A stretch of DNA of 64,000 nt, taken from Floridanema evergladense. Its GTDB lineage: Bacteria > Cyanobacteriota > Cyanobacteriia > Cyanobacteriales > Aerosakkonemataceae. Position 1 is the first letter of the stretch; the number at the start of each line of letters is the position of its first letter. Location of the stretch: the NCBI RefSeq assembly GCF_041929205.1, contig NZ_JBHFNT010000202.1. One strand, 5' to 3'. Below, in pieces: positions 8,271 through 17,333 of this stretch. The position numbers and the translations under genes are program-made. A model generated the notes under the pieces. It was not told the DNA's origin, made no database searches, and saw only the letters and a list, made by a program, of their open reading frames with translations.

Positions 8271-8804
8271 ATGGGACGCAGCCGTTATCGGGTAATAGGG
8301 AATCAACCGCACTTTTTAACCTGTACAGTAGTCAATTGGATACCCCTATTCAGTAAAGTAGAACTAGCAGAAATTGTGCTGAATTCATTAACTTTTCTGC
8401 AACGTCAACAACGCCTAATATTGTACAGTTATGTATTGATGGAAAACCATCTCCATTTGATTGCGTCGGCGGCAAGTTTATCAAAGAAAATCGGAAATTT
8501 TAAATCCTTTACGGCAAGATCGATCGTTGATTTACTTACACTAAACCAGTCCAAACATATTCTTGCCCAACTCCAATTTTATAAGCTCAAACACAAAACG
8601 GATCAACAATATCAAGTCTGGCAAGAGGGATTTCATCCCCAAGCTATTTTGAATGAAGAAATGTTCACACAAAAATTGAATTATATTCACAGTAATCCGG
8701 TTCGTCGTGGTTATGTGGATGATCCTGCTCATTGGCGCTATTCTAGCTACCGCAATTACATAGGTCAACCAGGGTTATTAGAAGTAGAAATCATTGATTT
8801 TTAG
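8271..8804 (+). CDS. REP-associated tyrosine transposase (RAYT, Y1/IS200-like)
   Basis: This 177-residue protein is a member of the Y1 HUH transposase superfamily. The metal-binding HUH motif is seen as MENHLHLIAS. The C-terminal motif YIHSNPVRRGYVDDPAHWRYSS is characteristic of RAYTs. ATG at 8271 gives the usual start (MGRSRYRV); an upstream in-frame ATG inside the REP is unlikely. The gene is bracketed by REP A (8204-8249) and inverted REP B (8810-8853), the layout in which RAYTs are known to process their cognate REPs. The frame is intact, so it may be active. In-cell function is inferred from the family. Confidence 0.9.
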   Translation: MGRSRYRVIGNQPHFLTCTVVNWIPLFSKVELAEIVLNSLTFLQRQQRLILYSYVLMENHLHLIASAASLSKKIGNFKSFTARSIVDLLTLNQSKHILAQLQFYKLKHKTDQQYQVWQEGFHPQAILNEEMFTQKLNYIHSNPVRRGYVDDPAHWRYSSYRNYIGQPGLLEVEIIDF

Positions 8805-8809
8805 CGGGT

Positions 8810-8853
8810 GAGGCAGAGCCTCTAAAAAAGCATTCCCAGGTAGAACCTGGGAA
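8810..8853 (-). repeat. REP element B (inverted), right of the RAYT gene
   Basis: Read on the minus strand it repeats the REP design: TTCCCAGGT-type hairpin (8833-8853) then GAGGC/GCCTC hairpin (8810-8822). It is inverted relative to REP A, so the pair encloses the transposase gene. GGGGAACGA short tandem units follow at 8849-8880. Confidence 0.85.
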
Positions 8854-8924
8854 CGAGGGGAACGAGGGGAACGAGGGAGAACGAGGCACAAAGGGACGGC
8901 TCTCGTTCCAAGCTCTCGCGCTCT

Positions 8925-8970
8925 CGTTACCAGGCTCAGCCTGGTAACGCAGTTCTAGAGGCTCAGCCTC
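8925..8970 (+). repeat. REP element C between the RAYT and glcD genes
   Basis: The arms CGTTACCAGGCT / AGCCTGGTAACG (8925-8949) are perfect around one base, followed by GAGGCT-C-AGCCTC (8958-8970). It lies 6 bp from the glcD stop codon and could double as a transcription stop between the convergent genes. Confidence 0.85.
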
Positions 8971-8976
8971 GCTTTC

Positions 8977-10449
8977 TCAAAATACCTCGACTTGCTCAAA
9001 TTTTTTCTCGGTTTGAGCGCGTGCTGCTTCTCCGCAAGTGCGAGGCGTGGGGAAAATTTTCCCAGGATTTGCTAAATCTTTGGGATTAAAAACTTGCCTT
9101 ATCCATTGCATAGTTTCTAAATCTATTTCTGTAAACATTGCTGGCATATAGCATTTTTTATCTGCACCAATGCCATGTTCGCCGGAAAGACTACCGCCAA
9201 CTTTTACACAAAGCTTGAGAATATCTCCTCCCAATTCTTCAACTTTTTCTAATGCTCCCGGCACTGATTTATCATAAAGAACTAATGGGTGTAAATTCCC
9301 ATCTCCTGCGTGAAATACATTAGCAATTCGATAGCCATACTTGTCACTCAAGGCTTCAATCTCTCGCAAAATGTAAGGCAGTTGAGTGCGTGGAATTACG
9401 CCATCTTGCACGTAATAATCAGGACTTATATGACCTGCTGCGGCGAATGCTGCTTTACGTCCTTTCCAGAATTTTAATCTTGTTTCGGGGTCATTCGCTG
9501 TAGTAATATTACGTGCGCCATTCTTTTGACAAATTTCGGCAATGCGTTTTTTATTAGTAGCAACTTCTACTTCTAATCCATCTATTTCTACTAACAAGAT
9601 AGCCACTGCATCGCGAGGATAACATCCAGTAGCGACTACATCTTCTACAGCATTAATGCTCAAGTTATCCATGATTTCCATGCCAGCAGGAATAATTCCG
9701 GCACTGATAATATCAGACACAGCTGCACCACAGGCTTCTATGTTGGTAAAGTCTGCCAAAAGTACACAAATTGATTCGGCTGTTTTGAGTATTTTTAAAG
9801 TAATTTCTGTGGCAATACCCAGAGTGCCTTCTGAACCAACAAATAATCCTGTTAAATCATAACCAGGCATTTCGGGAACTAAACTTCCAGTATCAACAAT
9901 TGAGCCGTCGGGAAGGACTAATTTTAATCCTAAAACATGGTTAGTTGTGACTCCATATTTTAAGGAATGAACGCCTCCAGAATTTTCGGCTACATTGCCA
10001 CCTATTGAGCAAATAATTTGGCTGGAAGGGTCTGGTGCGTAATAAAATCCTGCGCCGCTAACTGCTTGAGTTACCCAGTTATTAATTACTCCTGGTTGCA
10101 CTACAACTCGCTGATTTTCTAAATCTATTTCTAAGATTTTATTCATTAAGGCGGTAACAATTAGGACGCTATTTTCTATTGGTAATGCACCGCCAGAAAG
10201 TCCGGTTCCTGCTCCTCTGGCTACCCAAGTAATTTGATTTCGATCGCAAATTTTTACTAATGCTGCTACTTGTTCGGTGGTGCGTGGTAGGACTACTACA
10301 GCTGGTCTTTGGCGATAGCTGGTGAGTCCATCACATTCATAAGTTAGTAGTTCTTCTCGACGCTGTACTACGTTTTTTTCGCCAACAATGGCGGCAAATT
10401 GTTTAATAATTGGTTGCCAATTTATTGGGGATTTTTCTTGGGTAATCAT
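8977..10449 (-). CDS. glcD: Glycolate dehydrogenase, catalytic FAD subunit GlcD
   Basis: This 490-residue FAD-linked oxidase oxidises glycolate (possibly also D-lactate) to glyoxylate, working with GlcE and GlcF encoded at 1.5-4.2 kb. The FAD-binding domain shows VARGAGTGLSGGALP (about residues 80-95) and CSIGGNVAENSGGVHSLKYG. The C-terminal domain has VFHAGDGNLHP and GGSLSGEHGIGADK, both diagnostic. Length and start (MITQEKSPINW) are normal. It is separated from glcEF, so the three subunits must be coordinated from different promoters. The closest alternative is a D-lactate dehydrogenase; the presence of glcE and glcF favours glycolate. Confidence 0.92.
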   Translation of the reverse strand: MITQEKSPINWQPIIKQFAAIVGEKNVVQRREELLTYECDGLTSYRQRPAVVVLPRTTEQVAALVKICDRNQITWVARGAGTGLSGGALPIENSVLIVTALMNKILEIDLENQRVVVQPGVINNWVTQAVSGAGFYYAPDPSSQIICSIGGNVAENSGGVHSLKYGVTTNHVLGLKLVLPDGSIVDTGSLVPEMPGYDLTGLFVGSEGTLGIATEITLKILKTAESICVLLADFTNIEACGAAVSDIISAGIIPAGMEIMDNLSINAVEDVVATGCYPRDAVAILLVEIDGLEVEVATNKKRIAEICQKNGARNITTANDPETRLKFWKGRKAAFAAAGHISPDYYVQDGVIPRTQLPYILREIEALSDKYGYRIANVFHAGDGNLHPLVLYDKSVPGALEKVEELGGDILKLCVKVGGSLSGEHGIGADKKCYMPAMFTEIDLETMQWIRQVFNPKDLANPGKIFPTPRTCGEAARAQTEKKFEQVEVF

Positions 10450-10541
10450 GGGGATAAAAGTAGCGGTGGATGGATTTGGTGTTAACTGTCTTAGAATTAT
10501 TGTGCAAAATTTATGGCTAAAAGGAAAGTATTACAGATGAT

Positions 10542-12650
10542 TTAACGTCCTAATTTTTTTTGTAGGCGCTTGCGTTTGGCAATTGCTTCTTGATTAGCAG
10601 GCCAAATTTGGATGGTTTTATTGTAAGATTCGATCGCTTCCTCTAGTTTCTGCTTTTTCTCTAAAATCAATCCGCGATGATACCAAGCTTCAGCATAATC
10701 TGGTTTAATTTGTGTGGCTTTATCTAATGATACGATCGCTTCGTTTTCATTATTTATCTGAGACAAAATTACTCCTCGCTCATACCAAGCTTCGGCATTA
10801 TCTGATTTAATTTGGATGGCTTTATCTAAAGATGCGATCGCTTCATCATACCTTTTCAATTTTCCTAAAATATCGCCTCTTTGTTGCCAAGCTTCCGCCG
10901 AGCCTGAATTAATTTTTAAAGCTTTATCTAAAGAAATCAGTGCTTCTTCTTTCTGGTTTAATTTACCTAGTGTTGCTCCATGTTCTATCCAAGCATCTGC
11001 GTAATTTATTTCGATTTCTAATGCTTTATTTAAGGCTGTCAATGCTTTTTTAGGCTGATTTATTTGATTTAAAACCACACCTAATTTATACCAAGCTTGG
11101 CGATAATCTGGTTTTATTTCTGTAGCTTTATTTAAAGAAATATAAGCTTCTTTATAATTTTTTTCTTGAATTTGCATCTCTCCTAGATTATACAGAGATT
11201 CAGCATTATTAGGTTGAATTTCAATAGCTTTAATTAAAGATTCCTGGGCAAGTTCGTGGCGATTTAATTTTTCTAATGCCAAGCCTCTTTCATACCAAGC
11301 TTGAGAATACTCCGATCTAATTTTCAAAGCTTCTTCGTATGATTTTTGGGCTTCTTCATATTTCTGCAATTTACTCAACGCTTGACCTCGCCTTAACCAA
11401 GCTTCGGCAGATTTGCTATCAATTTGTAATGCTTGGTCTAAACTAGTAATTGCTTCTTCATAGCGCTGTAATTCTATTAAAGTTTTTCCCTGTTCTAGGA
11501 GTTTTACAGCTTGGTTGTTTGGCGATACAACGGGAGGTGTAACAGTTGTTGTTGGTGGCAGGACTACTGAATTTTCATTGTACATATTCCAGAATTTAGC
11601 AATACCAAAACTTATGCCTGCTGTCAACAAAATAATCAATAAATAAGAATAATTTTTAAAATAACTATGTTGACTTTCTGCTGATTTTAATATTTTTGTA
11701 TTATAGTTAGTATAATTTTTTAATTTCTCTAAATCGCAAAGTATTTCTTTAGCTGATTGATAACGATCTCTAAAATGCGATCGTACCATTTTTTCTAAAA
11801 TTACTGCTAATTCATTACTAATTGATGCGTGTTCGCGCCAAATCATCTCTCCCGTTTCTACATCTTCTTCAAATTCTTCCGGTGATATTTTAGTTAATAA
11901 TTGAATCGCCGTTACTCCTATAGCATAAATATCACTATTAAACCTTGGTTTCCCTTTTAATTGTTCGCTTGGCATATACCCAGAAGAACCAATTAATATA
12001 GTGCCTGTTATTTGTTCTCCAGAATGTAATACCAAACTTCTAATTTCCTTAACTGCTCCGAAGTCAATTAAAACTATTTTGCCATCTTTCTGCCGTCTAA
12101 TTAAATTTGAAGGCTTAATATCGCGATGAATTACATCTTGTTCGTGTACGAAAGCTAAAGTTTGTAAAACATCCTGCAAAAAAGCAATTAATTGAGATTC
12201 ACTCAACTTTTTACCAGTAATTAATTCTTGACCAAAATCTTCTCCTTCAATATACTCTTGCACTAAATAAAATTCTTGATTTTCTTCAAAATGTGCATAC
12301 AGTTGAGGAATTTGCTCGTGTTTTCCCAATCGGTAAAGCACCTGTGCTTCTGTGTCGAACAAACGCCTAACGGTTCGTAAAATTGCCGGATCTGAGTCGT
12401 TTGACTTTAGCTGTTTAACAACACACAGAGGTTGTCCAGGGAGATCGAGATCTTGGGCTACAAATGTTGTTGAAAACCCCCCGCTTCCTAACTGGCGAAT
12501 AATTTGGTAGCGTCCACGTAGCGTTTTTCCAAGCATTGGGTCTTTGCTATTTAGCAGCACTGATACTGCATTCTTACCCTGATTTTGACACATGGCGACA
12601 CCATATTCAGCACAACTATTGGGGAATTTTTTTGCTGCCATTGAACTCAT
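10542..12650 (-). CDS. Membrane Ser/Thr protein kinase with C-terminal TPR repeats
   Basis: This is a 702-residue Hanks-type kinase. The kinase domain spans about 45-315: GSGGFS loop at 55-60, Lys79 (VVKQLK), HRDIKPSN with catalytic Asp177, DFG at 196-198 and GSSGYMPSEQ near the activation segment. One membrane helix is seen at about 335-353, then a Pro/Thr linker, then about nine consecutive 34-residue TPRs to the C-terminus. This predicts a cytoplasmic kinase and a TPR sensor or docking domain on the other side of the membrane. The substrate is unknown. The start is uncertain: several Met codons lie in the first 40 residues, and residues 1-38 may be partly untranslated. Confidence 0.9.
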   Translation of the reverse strand: MSSMAAKKFPNSCAEYGVAMCQNQGKNAVSVLLNSKDPMLGKTLRGRYQIIRQLGSGGFSTTFVAQDLDLPGQPLCVVKQLKSNDSDPAILRTVRRLFDTEAQVLYRLGKHEQIPQLYAHFEENQEFYLVQEYIEGEDFGQELITGKKLSESQLIAFLQDVLQTLAFVHEQDVIHRDIKPSNLIRRQKDGKIVLIDFGAVKEIRSLVLHSGEQITGTILIGSSGYMPSEQLKGKPRFNSDIYAIGVTAIQLLTKISPEEFEEDVETGEMIWREHASISNELAVILEKMVRSHFRDRYQSAKEILCDLEKLKNYTNYNTKILKSAESQHSYFKNYSYLLIILLTAGISFGIAKFWNMYNENSVVLPPTTTVTPPVVSPNNQAVKLLEQGKTLIELQRYEEAITSLDQALQIDSKSAEAWLRRGQALSKLQKYEEAQKSYEEALKIRSEYSQAWYERGLALEKLNRHELAQESLIKAIEIQPNNAESLYNLGEMQIQEKNYKEAYISLNKATEIKPDYRQAWYKLGVVLNQINQPKKALTALNKALEIEINYADAWIEHGATLGKLNQKEEALISLDKALKINSGSAEAWQQRGDILGKLKRYDEAIASLDKAIQIKSDNAEAWYERGVILSQINNENEAIVSLDKATQIKPDYAEAWYHRGLILEKKQKLEEAIESYNKTIQIWPANQEAIAKRKRLQKKLGR

Positions 12651-12789
12651 GTTCGTTTACAAAAACACTTTCAGGAAAATTTCGTGCTTGACTACGGTTC
12701 TTTTACGCTTCAGGTAAAAATTGATTAACTAAAGAATTTGCCTCTGCGTACAGTCGCTCAAATTTCTAATTTCCTATGAGTAATTTACG

Positions 12790-13482
12790 CTAAATCATAT
12801 TTACCTCCGAAGTATTAATATCTTTTTCTTGGACAATGTTTTCGGGAATAGAAAATCCTAAATCTTCGTGTCTCGCTTGAATATTACATCTTTCCATGCT
12901 GTAAACAAAAACTCCACCAGTTTCAATTTTATAAATCCAACCGTAAATGCTCAATTCGCCTTTGTGAAGTTTGGAATGGATCGCTGGGTAGGTGCGTAAA
13001 TTTTCTATTTGAGTGAAAACATTCTCTTCAATTGTAGCATCCAGAAGTTCTTTTCCTTCATAATTCTGATAATTTTCTTTAATCAACCTGCGAGTAGCTT
13101 CGGCGTGTTTCAACCAATTATAAACTAATGGCATTTCTTCAGCTAATTTACCTATTTGCAATAATCCTTTCATGGCTCCACAATTAGAGTGACCGCAGAC
13201 AATAATTTGTTTAACTTCTAAGGCTACTACAGCATATTCGATCGCTGCTCCTTCTCCACCATTAGCGGCACCGTAAGGGGGGATAATGTTACCTGCATTC
13301 CTAATAATAAAAAGTTCACCTGGCTCGGTTTGGGTCAGCAAATTTGGATCGATGCGGGAGTCCGAACAGGTAATAAATAAGGCTCTCGGATGCTGTTCTT
13401 CTGAGAGCTTCTCGAATAATTCTCGATGGCTAGTAAAGTAGTTAGATTGAAATTCTTGTAATCCTCTAATTAGTTTTCTCAT
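12790..13482 (-). CDS. Beta-class carbonic anhydrase
   Basis: This 230-residue zinc enzyme interconverts CO2 and bicarbonate. The zinc ligands are visible: Cys39 and Asp41 in CSDSRIDP, and His98 and Cys101 in CGHSNCGAM; the RNAGN motif at 61-65 is also typical. It is shorter than the carboxysomal CcaA enzyme and lacks its C-terminal extension, so a cytosolic housekeeping role is more likely than a carboxysome role, although this is inference. It stands alone between a kinase gene and an OGT-like gene on the same strand, 63 bp from the latter. Confidence 0.93.
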   Translation of the reverse strand: MRKLIRGLQEFQSNYFTSHRELFEKLSEEQHPRALFITCSDSRIDPNLLTQTEPGELFIIRNAGNIIPPYGAANGGEGAAIEYAVVALEVKQIIVCGHSNCGAMKGLLQIGKLAEEMPLVYNWLKHAEATRRLIKENYQNYEGKELLDATIEENVFTQIENLRTYPAIHSKLHKGELSIYGWIYKIETGGVFVYSMERCNIQARHEDLGFSIPENIVQEKDINTSEVNMI

Positions 13483-13545
13483 GGGGAATTTGTAGTTTTT
13501 ACTGCTAAAGATTATTAGCTTTCAATATAGCTAATAATCGCTTAA

Positions 13546-15795
13546 TCAAAAAGTATTCTGTTGTACAACTTGAGCATAAAACTGCTCTAATGCTTGAACA
13601 CAATTTTGGTCATCAAAAAGGAGATTATGATTCGTTTTAATTTTTTCAACTACCTCCTGTCGCCACTCATTATTTAAACCTAATTTTACAGCAATTTCGA
13701 TGTATTCTGCTTCAGTTTTAGCGATCGTCTCTGTAATCCCAATCATTTTTAAAAAGCTATCTGCATGACGACCGCGCATAAATTCACCTGGCTGGGTTAC
13801 GATGGGTAAATGACAAGCGATCGCTTCTAAAGAAGTATTTCCCCCCGACCAACCGATCGTGTCTAAAAAAACATCCGAAAGTAAATTTATCATTAAATAA
13901 TCTGGTCGAGTTGGAATATTAAGAAATAGACAATAATCTTCATAATTTAAATTTACTTGAGCAAAAGCACGTTCCAAGCGTTTTTTCAGTAATTCACCTC
14001 GCAGGAAAATGAACTTAGCTTGTGGAATACAACGAGCAATTTCTGCAAAAATATAATCATGCTGTGGCAAATACTTAAAAGGTGCTTGGCAACATAAGTA
14101 CAATACATCATTATCTGATAATCCAAAATCCGATCGGGTTTTTGTTATTGCTGGAATATCTTTCGGTTTTGGATAAGCAACTCCGATATTTGGCAACAAA
14201 ATTAACGTTTCTGAATAATGTTTTTGAGGATTTTCTGGTTCCATCAATTGACTAGATATAAAGTAATCAATTGTTGGTATTCCTGACGTTACCGGATGTC
14301 CCCAAGCCGTACATTGCAGTGGTGCTAAACGCAACCCAGCCATAGTAACAGTTTGCGAGTCCATGCCAATTTCAGGAAATACTAAAATATGTAATTCATC
14401 AGCTAATATTTGTTGACAAACTGCGGTGAAATTACCAGGAATATGATAAAATTTATCGCTGAAATCATAAAATTGTTTAGTTATATAATCAGGATCGTTT
14501 CCTGTGTAGTAACAGTAAACTTCAAACTGCTCTTTATTAACGTTTCGCAACCAACCAGTTAACCACAAAGTTCCACTATAAGAATGTAAATAATGGGAAA
14601 CATAACCGACGCGAATTTTATTATTTTCTTTCAATGGCGGCATTGCTAAAGGTTGCACCCATTGGGGATAATTCGCTGCTACAATTTGATAAATTAAATT
14701 TCCCCATTGATGCTGCAACTCTAAAACATCTAATCCTTGATGTCCCAAATAAAAGGTAGTAACACAAGTTAAACCTCTCAAAGCATTCTGTTTATCTTCT
14801 GTAGTTTCTAAGGTTGTTTCTTGAATTAAGCTTTCTAGTCCTTGAGTATATCTTTGCCGATAATACTTGATTTCATCTTCTGTATCATAGACTAAAGGCA
14901 ACATTAATTTACTAAGAATTTTGAAAATATAGTTATGAGGTAAAAGACGAGTTGCGGCTTCTGCACAAGCAATTGCTTCTTGAGTTTTTCCTTTTGTTTG
15001 CAAGTATATAATTAGGGCATAGTGTAACCGATCTGCTGTAGGATAAAGCCGAATTCCTTCTTCTAGTGTATGAATAACTTCTGTGGTGCGATCGAGACTT
15101 TTATAACATTCACTAATAGCCAGATAAACTGTTGCATCTCTAGTGCGAGTGGCTAAAAATTCTTGATATTTAGCGATCGCTTCTTCATACTTTTCTTCTT
15201 GGTAAAACTTGTTAGCACTTTCTCGAATATAAGCCGGATTATTTTGCAAATTAATAGCAATTTTTAAATTATATAAAATATCAGTATTGTTGGGATTAAA
15301 CTTTAATGCAGCTTGATATACCTCAATAGCTGAGTCAATTTGATTTTGTTGGATTAACAAATTTCCTAAATTAATATAACTGCCAAAATGCTGAAAATTA
15401 GTAACTATTGCTTGCCGGAAAATTGCTTCAGCTTCGGGAATTTTGTCTGTTTGTGATAAGAGATTTCCTAAGTTATTGTAAGCATCAGTTAAGGTGGGGT
15501 CGAGGGCGATCGCATCTTCGTAAGCTGATATTGCTTCCGGTAAATTATCTGTTAGTTCCAAACAACAACCAAGCACATAATATGCTTGGGCATTTACTCC
15601 ATCAATTTCTAATGATTTATAAATAGCTTCGTGTGCTTGCGGGTAATTTTGGGTTTGATAGTAAAGTATCCCGAAGTTTAACCAAGCTTCAGCATGGTCG
15701 CTATTCAATTCTAAATATTCTCTATACTTGGACTCAGCTGCGGTAAATTGCTGTTGCTGATGTAAGTTTAAAGCTTCTTGATAAATGTTATCCAT
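13546..15795 (-). CDS. TPR-GT41 (O-GlcNAc transferase-like / SPINDLY-like) glycosyltransferase
   Basis: In this 749-residue protein, residues 1-300 are TPR repeats (AEAWLNFGILYYQTQNYPQA-type, 34-residue period). The C-terminal half is a GT41 domain: VGYVSHYLHSYSG, VFPEIGMDS, PLQCTAWGHPVTSGIPTIDYF and, near residue 645, the nucleotide-sugar site DTIGWSGGNTSLEAIACHLPIVT with RHADSFLKMIG. Eukaryotic OGT modifies Ser/Thr of proteins; bacterial relatives are much less understood, and the acceptor here is unknown. No signal peptide, so cytoplasmic. Its 3' neighbour is the carbonic anhydrase gene, 63 bp away on the same strand. Confidence 0.88.
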   Translation of the reverse strand: MDNIYQEALNLHQQQQFTAAESKYREYLELNSDHAEAWLNFGILYYQTQNYPQAHEAIYKSLEIDGVNAQAYYVLGCCLELTDNLPEAISAYEDAIALDPTLTDAYNNLGNLLSQTDKIPEAEAIFRQAIVTNFQHFGSYINLGNLLIQQNQIDSAIEVYQAALKFNPNNTDILYNLKIAINLQNNPAYIRESANKFYQEEKYEEAIAKYQEFLATRTRDATVYLAISECYKSLDRTTEVIHTLEEGIRLYPTADRLHYALIIYLQTKGKTQEAIACAEAATRLLPHNYIFKILSKLMLPLVYDTEDEIKYYRQRYTQGLESLIQETTLETTEDKQNALRGLTCVTTFYLGHQGLDVLELQHQWGNLIYQIVAANYPQWVQPLAMPPLKENNKIRVGYVSHYLHSYSGTLWLTGWLRNVNKEQFEVYCYYTGNDPDYITKQFYDFSDKFYHIPGNFTAVCQQILADELHILVFPEIGMDSQTVTMAGLRLAPLQCTAWGHPVTSGIPTIDYFISSQLMEPENPQKHYSETLILLPNIGVAYPKPKDIPAITKTRSDFGLSDNDVLYLCCQAPFKYLPQHDYIFAEIARCIPQAKFIFLRGELLKKRLERAFAQVNLNYEDYCLFLNIPTRPDYLMINLLSDVFLDTIGWSGGNTSLEAIACHLPIVTQPGEFMRGRHADSFLKMIGITETIAKTEAEYIEIAVKLGLNNEWRQEVVEKIKTNHNLLFDDQNCVQALEQFYAQVVQQNTF

Positions 15796-15847
15796 GATAT
15801 TTATTCTTTACTTTAGCTATCTGGTAATTTTACCAATTATTATACGT

Positions 15848-15949
15848 AATTGGCAAGCTGAACAACGCGCCACCCAAGCGGAACGACCTGCCCAACTACT
15901 AGCAGAACAACTGCGAAATTTAGGGATTGATCCCGATACAATTATTTAA
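15848..15949 (+). pseudogene. C-terminal remnant of a Uma2-family gene
   Basis: An open stretch without a start codon ends in LLAEQLRNLGIDPDTII then TAA. This is the typical Gln/Ala/Glu-rich C-terminal tail of cyanobacterial Uma2 (DUF820) proteins. The rest of the gene is missing upstream, where the OGT-like gene begins on the other strand. It is read as a fragment left by deletion or rearrangement, next to a palindrome array. Confidence 0.5.
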
Positions 15950-15963
15950 AACATTGTCAGTTA

Positions 15964-16217
15964 GATCCCCCCTAACCCCCCTTATTAAGGGGGGAACAAA
16001 AACTCAAAGTCTCCCTTAATAAGGGGAGAATAAAAACTCAAAGTCTCCCTTAATAAGGGGGGGACAAAAACTCAAAGTCCCCCTTAACAAGGGGGAACAA
16101 AAACTCAAAGTTCCCCTTAATAAGGGGTATTTAGGGTGATCTATAACGCTTAATCTCAAAGTTATTTAACTTAACTCAAAGTCCCCCTTGGTAAGGGGGA
16201 TTTAGGGGGATCTTCAT
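15964..16217. repeat. Tandem array of CCCCCTTAATAAGGGGG palindromes
   Basis: Six palindromic cores (C-run, TTAATAA-like centre, G-run) are joined by the linker AACTCAAAGT. Linker starts at 16001, 16035, 16069 and 16102 give a 33-34 bp period, with a more diverged unit near 16173. The same unit recurs after gyrB (19271-19350). There are no unique spacers of CRISPR type. Confidence 0.85.
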
Positions 16218-16219
16218 AT

Positions 16220-17137
16220 TTATTTAACTTTAACAAACTCCTGTATTCGCTGCCAAACCTTTTCTAATAAATCAGAATCGTCAGCATTAAACCATTCAAT
16301 TTCAGCATAAGATCGAAACCAAGTGCGTTGACGTTTAGCGAATTGTCGCGTATGCAAAACCGTTAATTCTTTCGCTTGTTCCAAGCTAATTTCTCCAGCT
16401 AAATATTGTTTAATTTCCGCATATCCCAAAGTGTTCAATAAAGGTAAATTTGCCCCATATTTTTGGCAAAGATTTTCGATTTCTGTTACCAATCCATCAG
16501 CGATCATTTTCTCAGTACGTCGCGCAATCCGTTTTTGCAAATCTTCCGAATTACACTCTAAACCTATCTGCAAAATTGGATAATTTGGTGGATTTTCTCC
16601 TTGTTGTTCGGAAATTGGTTTGCCAGTGACGTAAAATACTTCTAATGCTCTTAAAGTTCTCACTAAATCGTTAGCGTGAATTTTTTCGGCAGCAGCACGA
16701 TCGACTTGTTGCAAAAAAGCGTAAAGTTGAATTTGTCCCAAGTTTTCTAATTGCGATCGCAAATCCAACTGCGGCGCAACTCGCGGAATTTTCAAACCCT
16801 GCACCACAGAACGAATATATAAACCCGTACCACCAACTAATAATGGCACACTTCCTGATTCCTGCTGTTGACTAATTAATGATTCAGCTTGTTCTTGATA
16901 ATTCGCAACTGTTAATGTCTCCCTTGGATCGCAAATATCTATTAAATAATGTCGGACTAACTTTTGCTCAAACAAAGAAGGTTTAGCCGTACCAACATCA
17001 AATTCGCGGTACACTTGACGAGAGTCTGCACTAATAATTGCTGAATTCAGCCGTTGCGCCAAAGCCAAAGCTAACCCCGATTTCCCCGTCGCCGTTGCGC
17101 CACAAATAGTAATTAAAGCTGGTTGGTAATCCGTCAT
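16220..17137 (-). CDS. miaA: tRNA dimethylallyltransferase MiaA
   Basis: This enzyme transfers a dimethylallyl group to A37 of tRNAs reading UNN codons. The P-loop GATATGKSG lies near the N-terminus, followed by SADSRQVYREFDVGTAKPS (catalytic and DMAPP-binding Asp) and GGTGLYIRSVVQG, with the C-terminal QFAKRQRTWFR tRNA-binding stretch. ATG at 17137 gives a 305-residue protein starting MTDYQPALITICGA, the standard form; an upstream GTG at 17182 would add 15 non-conserved residues. It is divergent from gyrB with about 195 bp between starts. Confidence 0.93.
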   Translation of the reverse strand: MTDYQPALITICGATATGKSGLALALAQRLNSAIISADSRQVYREFDVGTAKPSLFEQKLVRHYLIDICDPRETLTVANYQEQAESLISQQQESGSVPLLVGGTGLYIRSVVQGLKIPRVAPQLDLRSQLENLGQIQLYAFLQQVDRAAAEKIHANDLVRTLRALEVFYVTGKPISEQQGENPPNYPILQIGLECNSEDLQKRIARRTEKMIADGLVTEIENLCQKYGANLPLLNTLGYAEIKQYLAGEISLEQAKELTVLHTRQFAKRQRTWFRSYAEIEWFNADDSDLLEKVWQRIQEFVKVK

Positions 17138-17258
17138 TTGATTTGAAATTTTCGATTTAGTTTCCTCATCTCCCCTTAACACCCAGTTCCCTGGAAGGAA
17201 TCAATCCCCTAAATAAATTTTTTATTATATTGGTCTACGGTCGCCACTAAGCCTTTTG

Positions 17259-17267
17259 TGCTAGAAT
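17259..17267 (+). promoter_or_regulatory. Possible extended -10 promoter of gyrB
   Basis: TGC followed by TAGAAT resembles an extended -10 box. No good -35 is seen at 17 bp. Transcription from about 17274 would leave a 60-nt leader and exclude the GTG start at 17274. Confidence 0.4.
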
Positions 17268-17333
17268 TTTGGAGTGTTTTTTCCTTTTTATGTCAATACA
17301 AGGCTCAAAGCCATTATTGGAGAAATCCCGACT

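Noticed and set aside
10542..15795. Kinase, carbonic anhydrase and OGT-like genes as one regulatory operon
   Set aside because: The kinase gene lies last on the strand after a 139-bp gap, and nothing beyond shared orientation links the three; only the carbonic anhydrase/OGT 63-bp spacing is suggestive.
15964..16217. CRISPR-like array with a 33-34 bp period
   Set aside because: The units are palindromes with near-identical linkers, no unique spacers, and no cas genes nearby; the same unit occurs elsewhere as single or paired copies.
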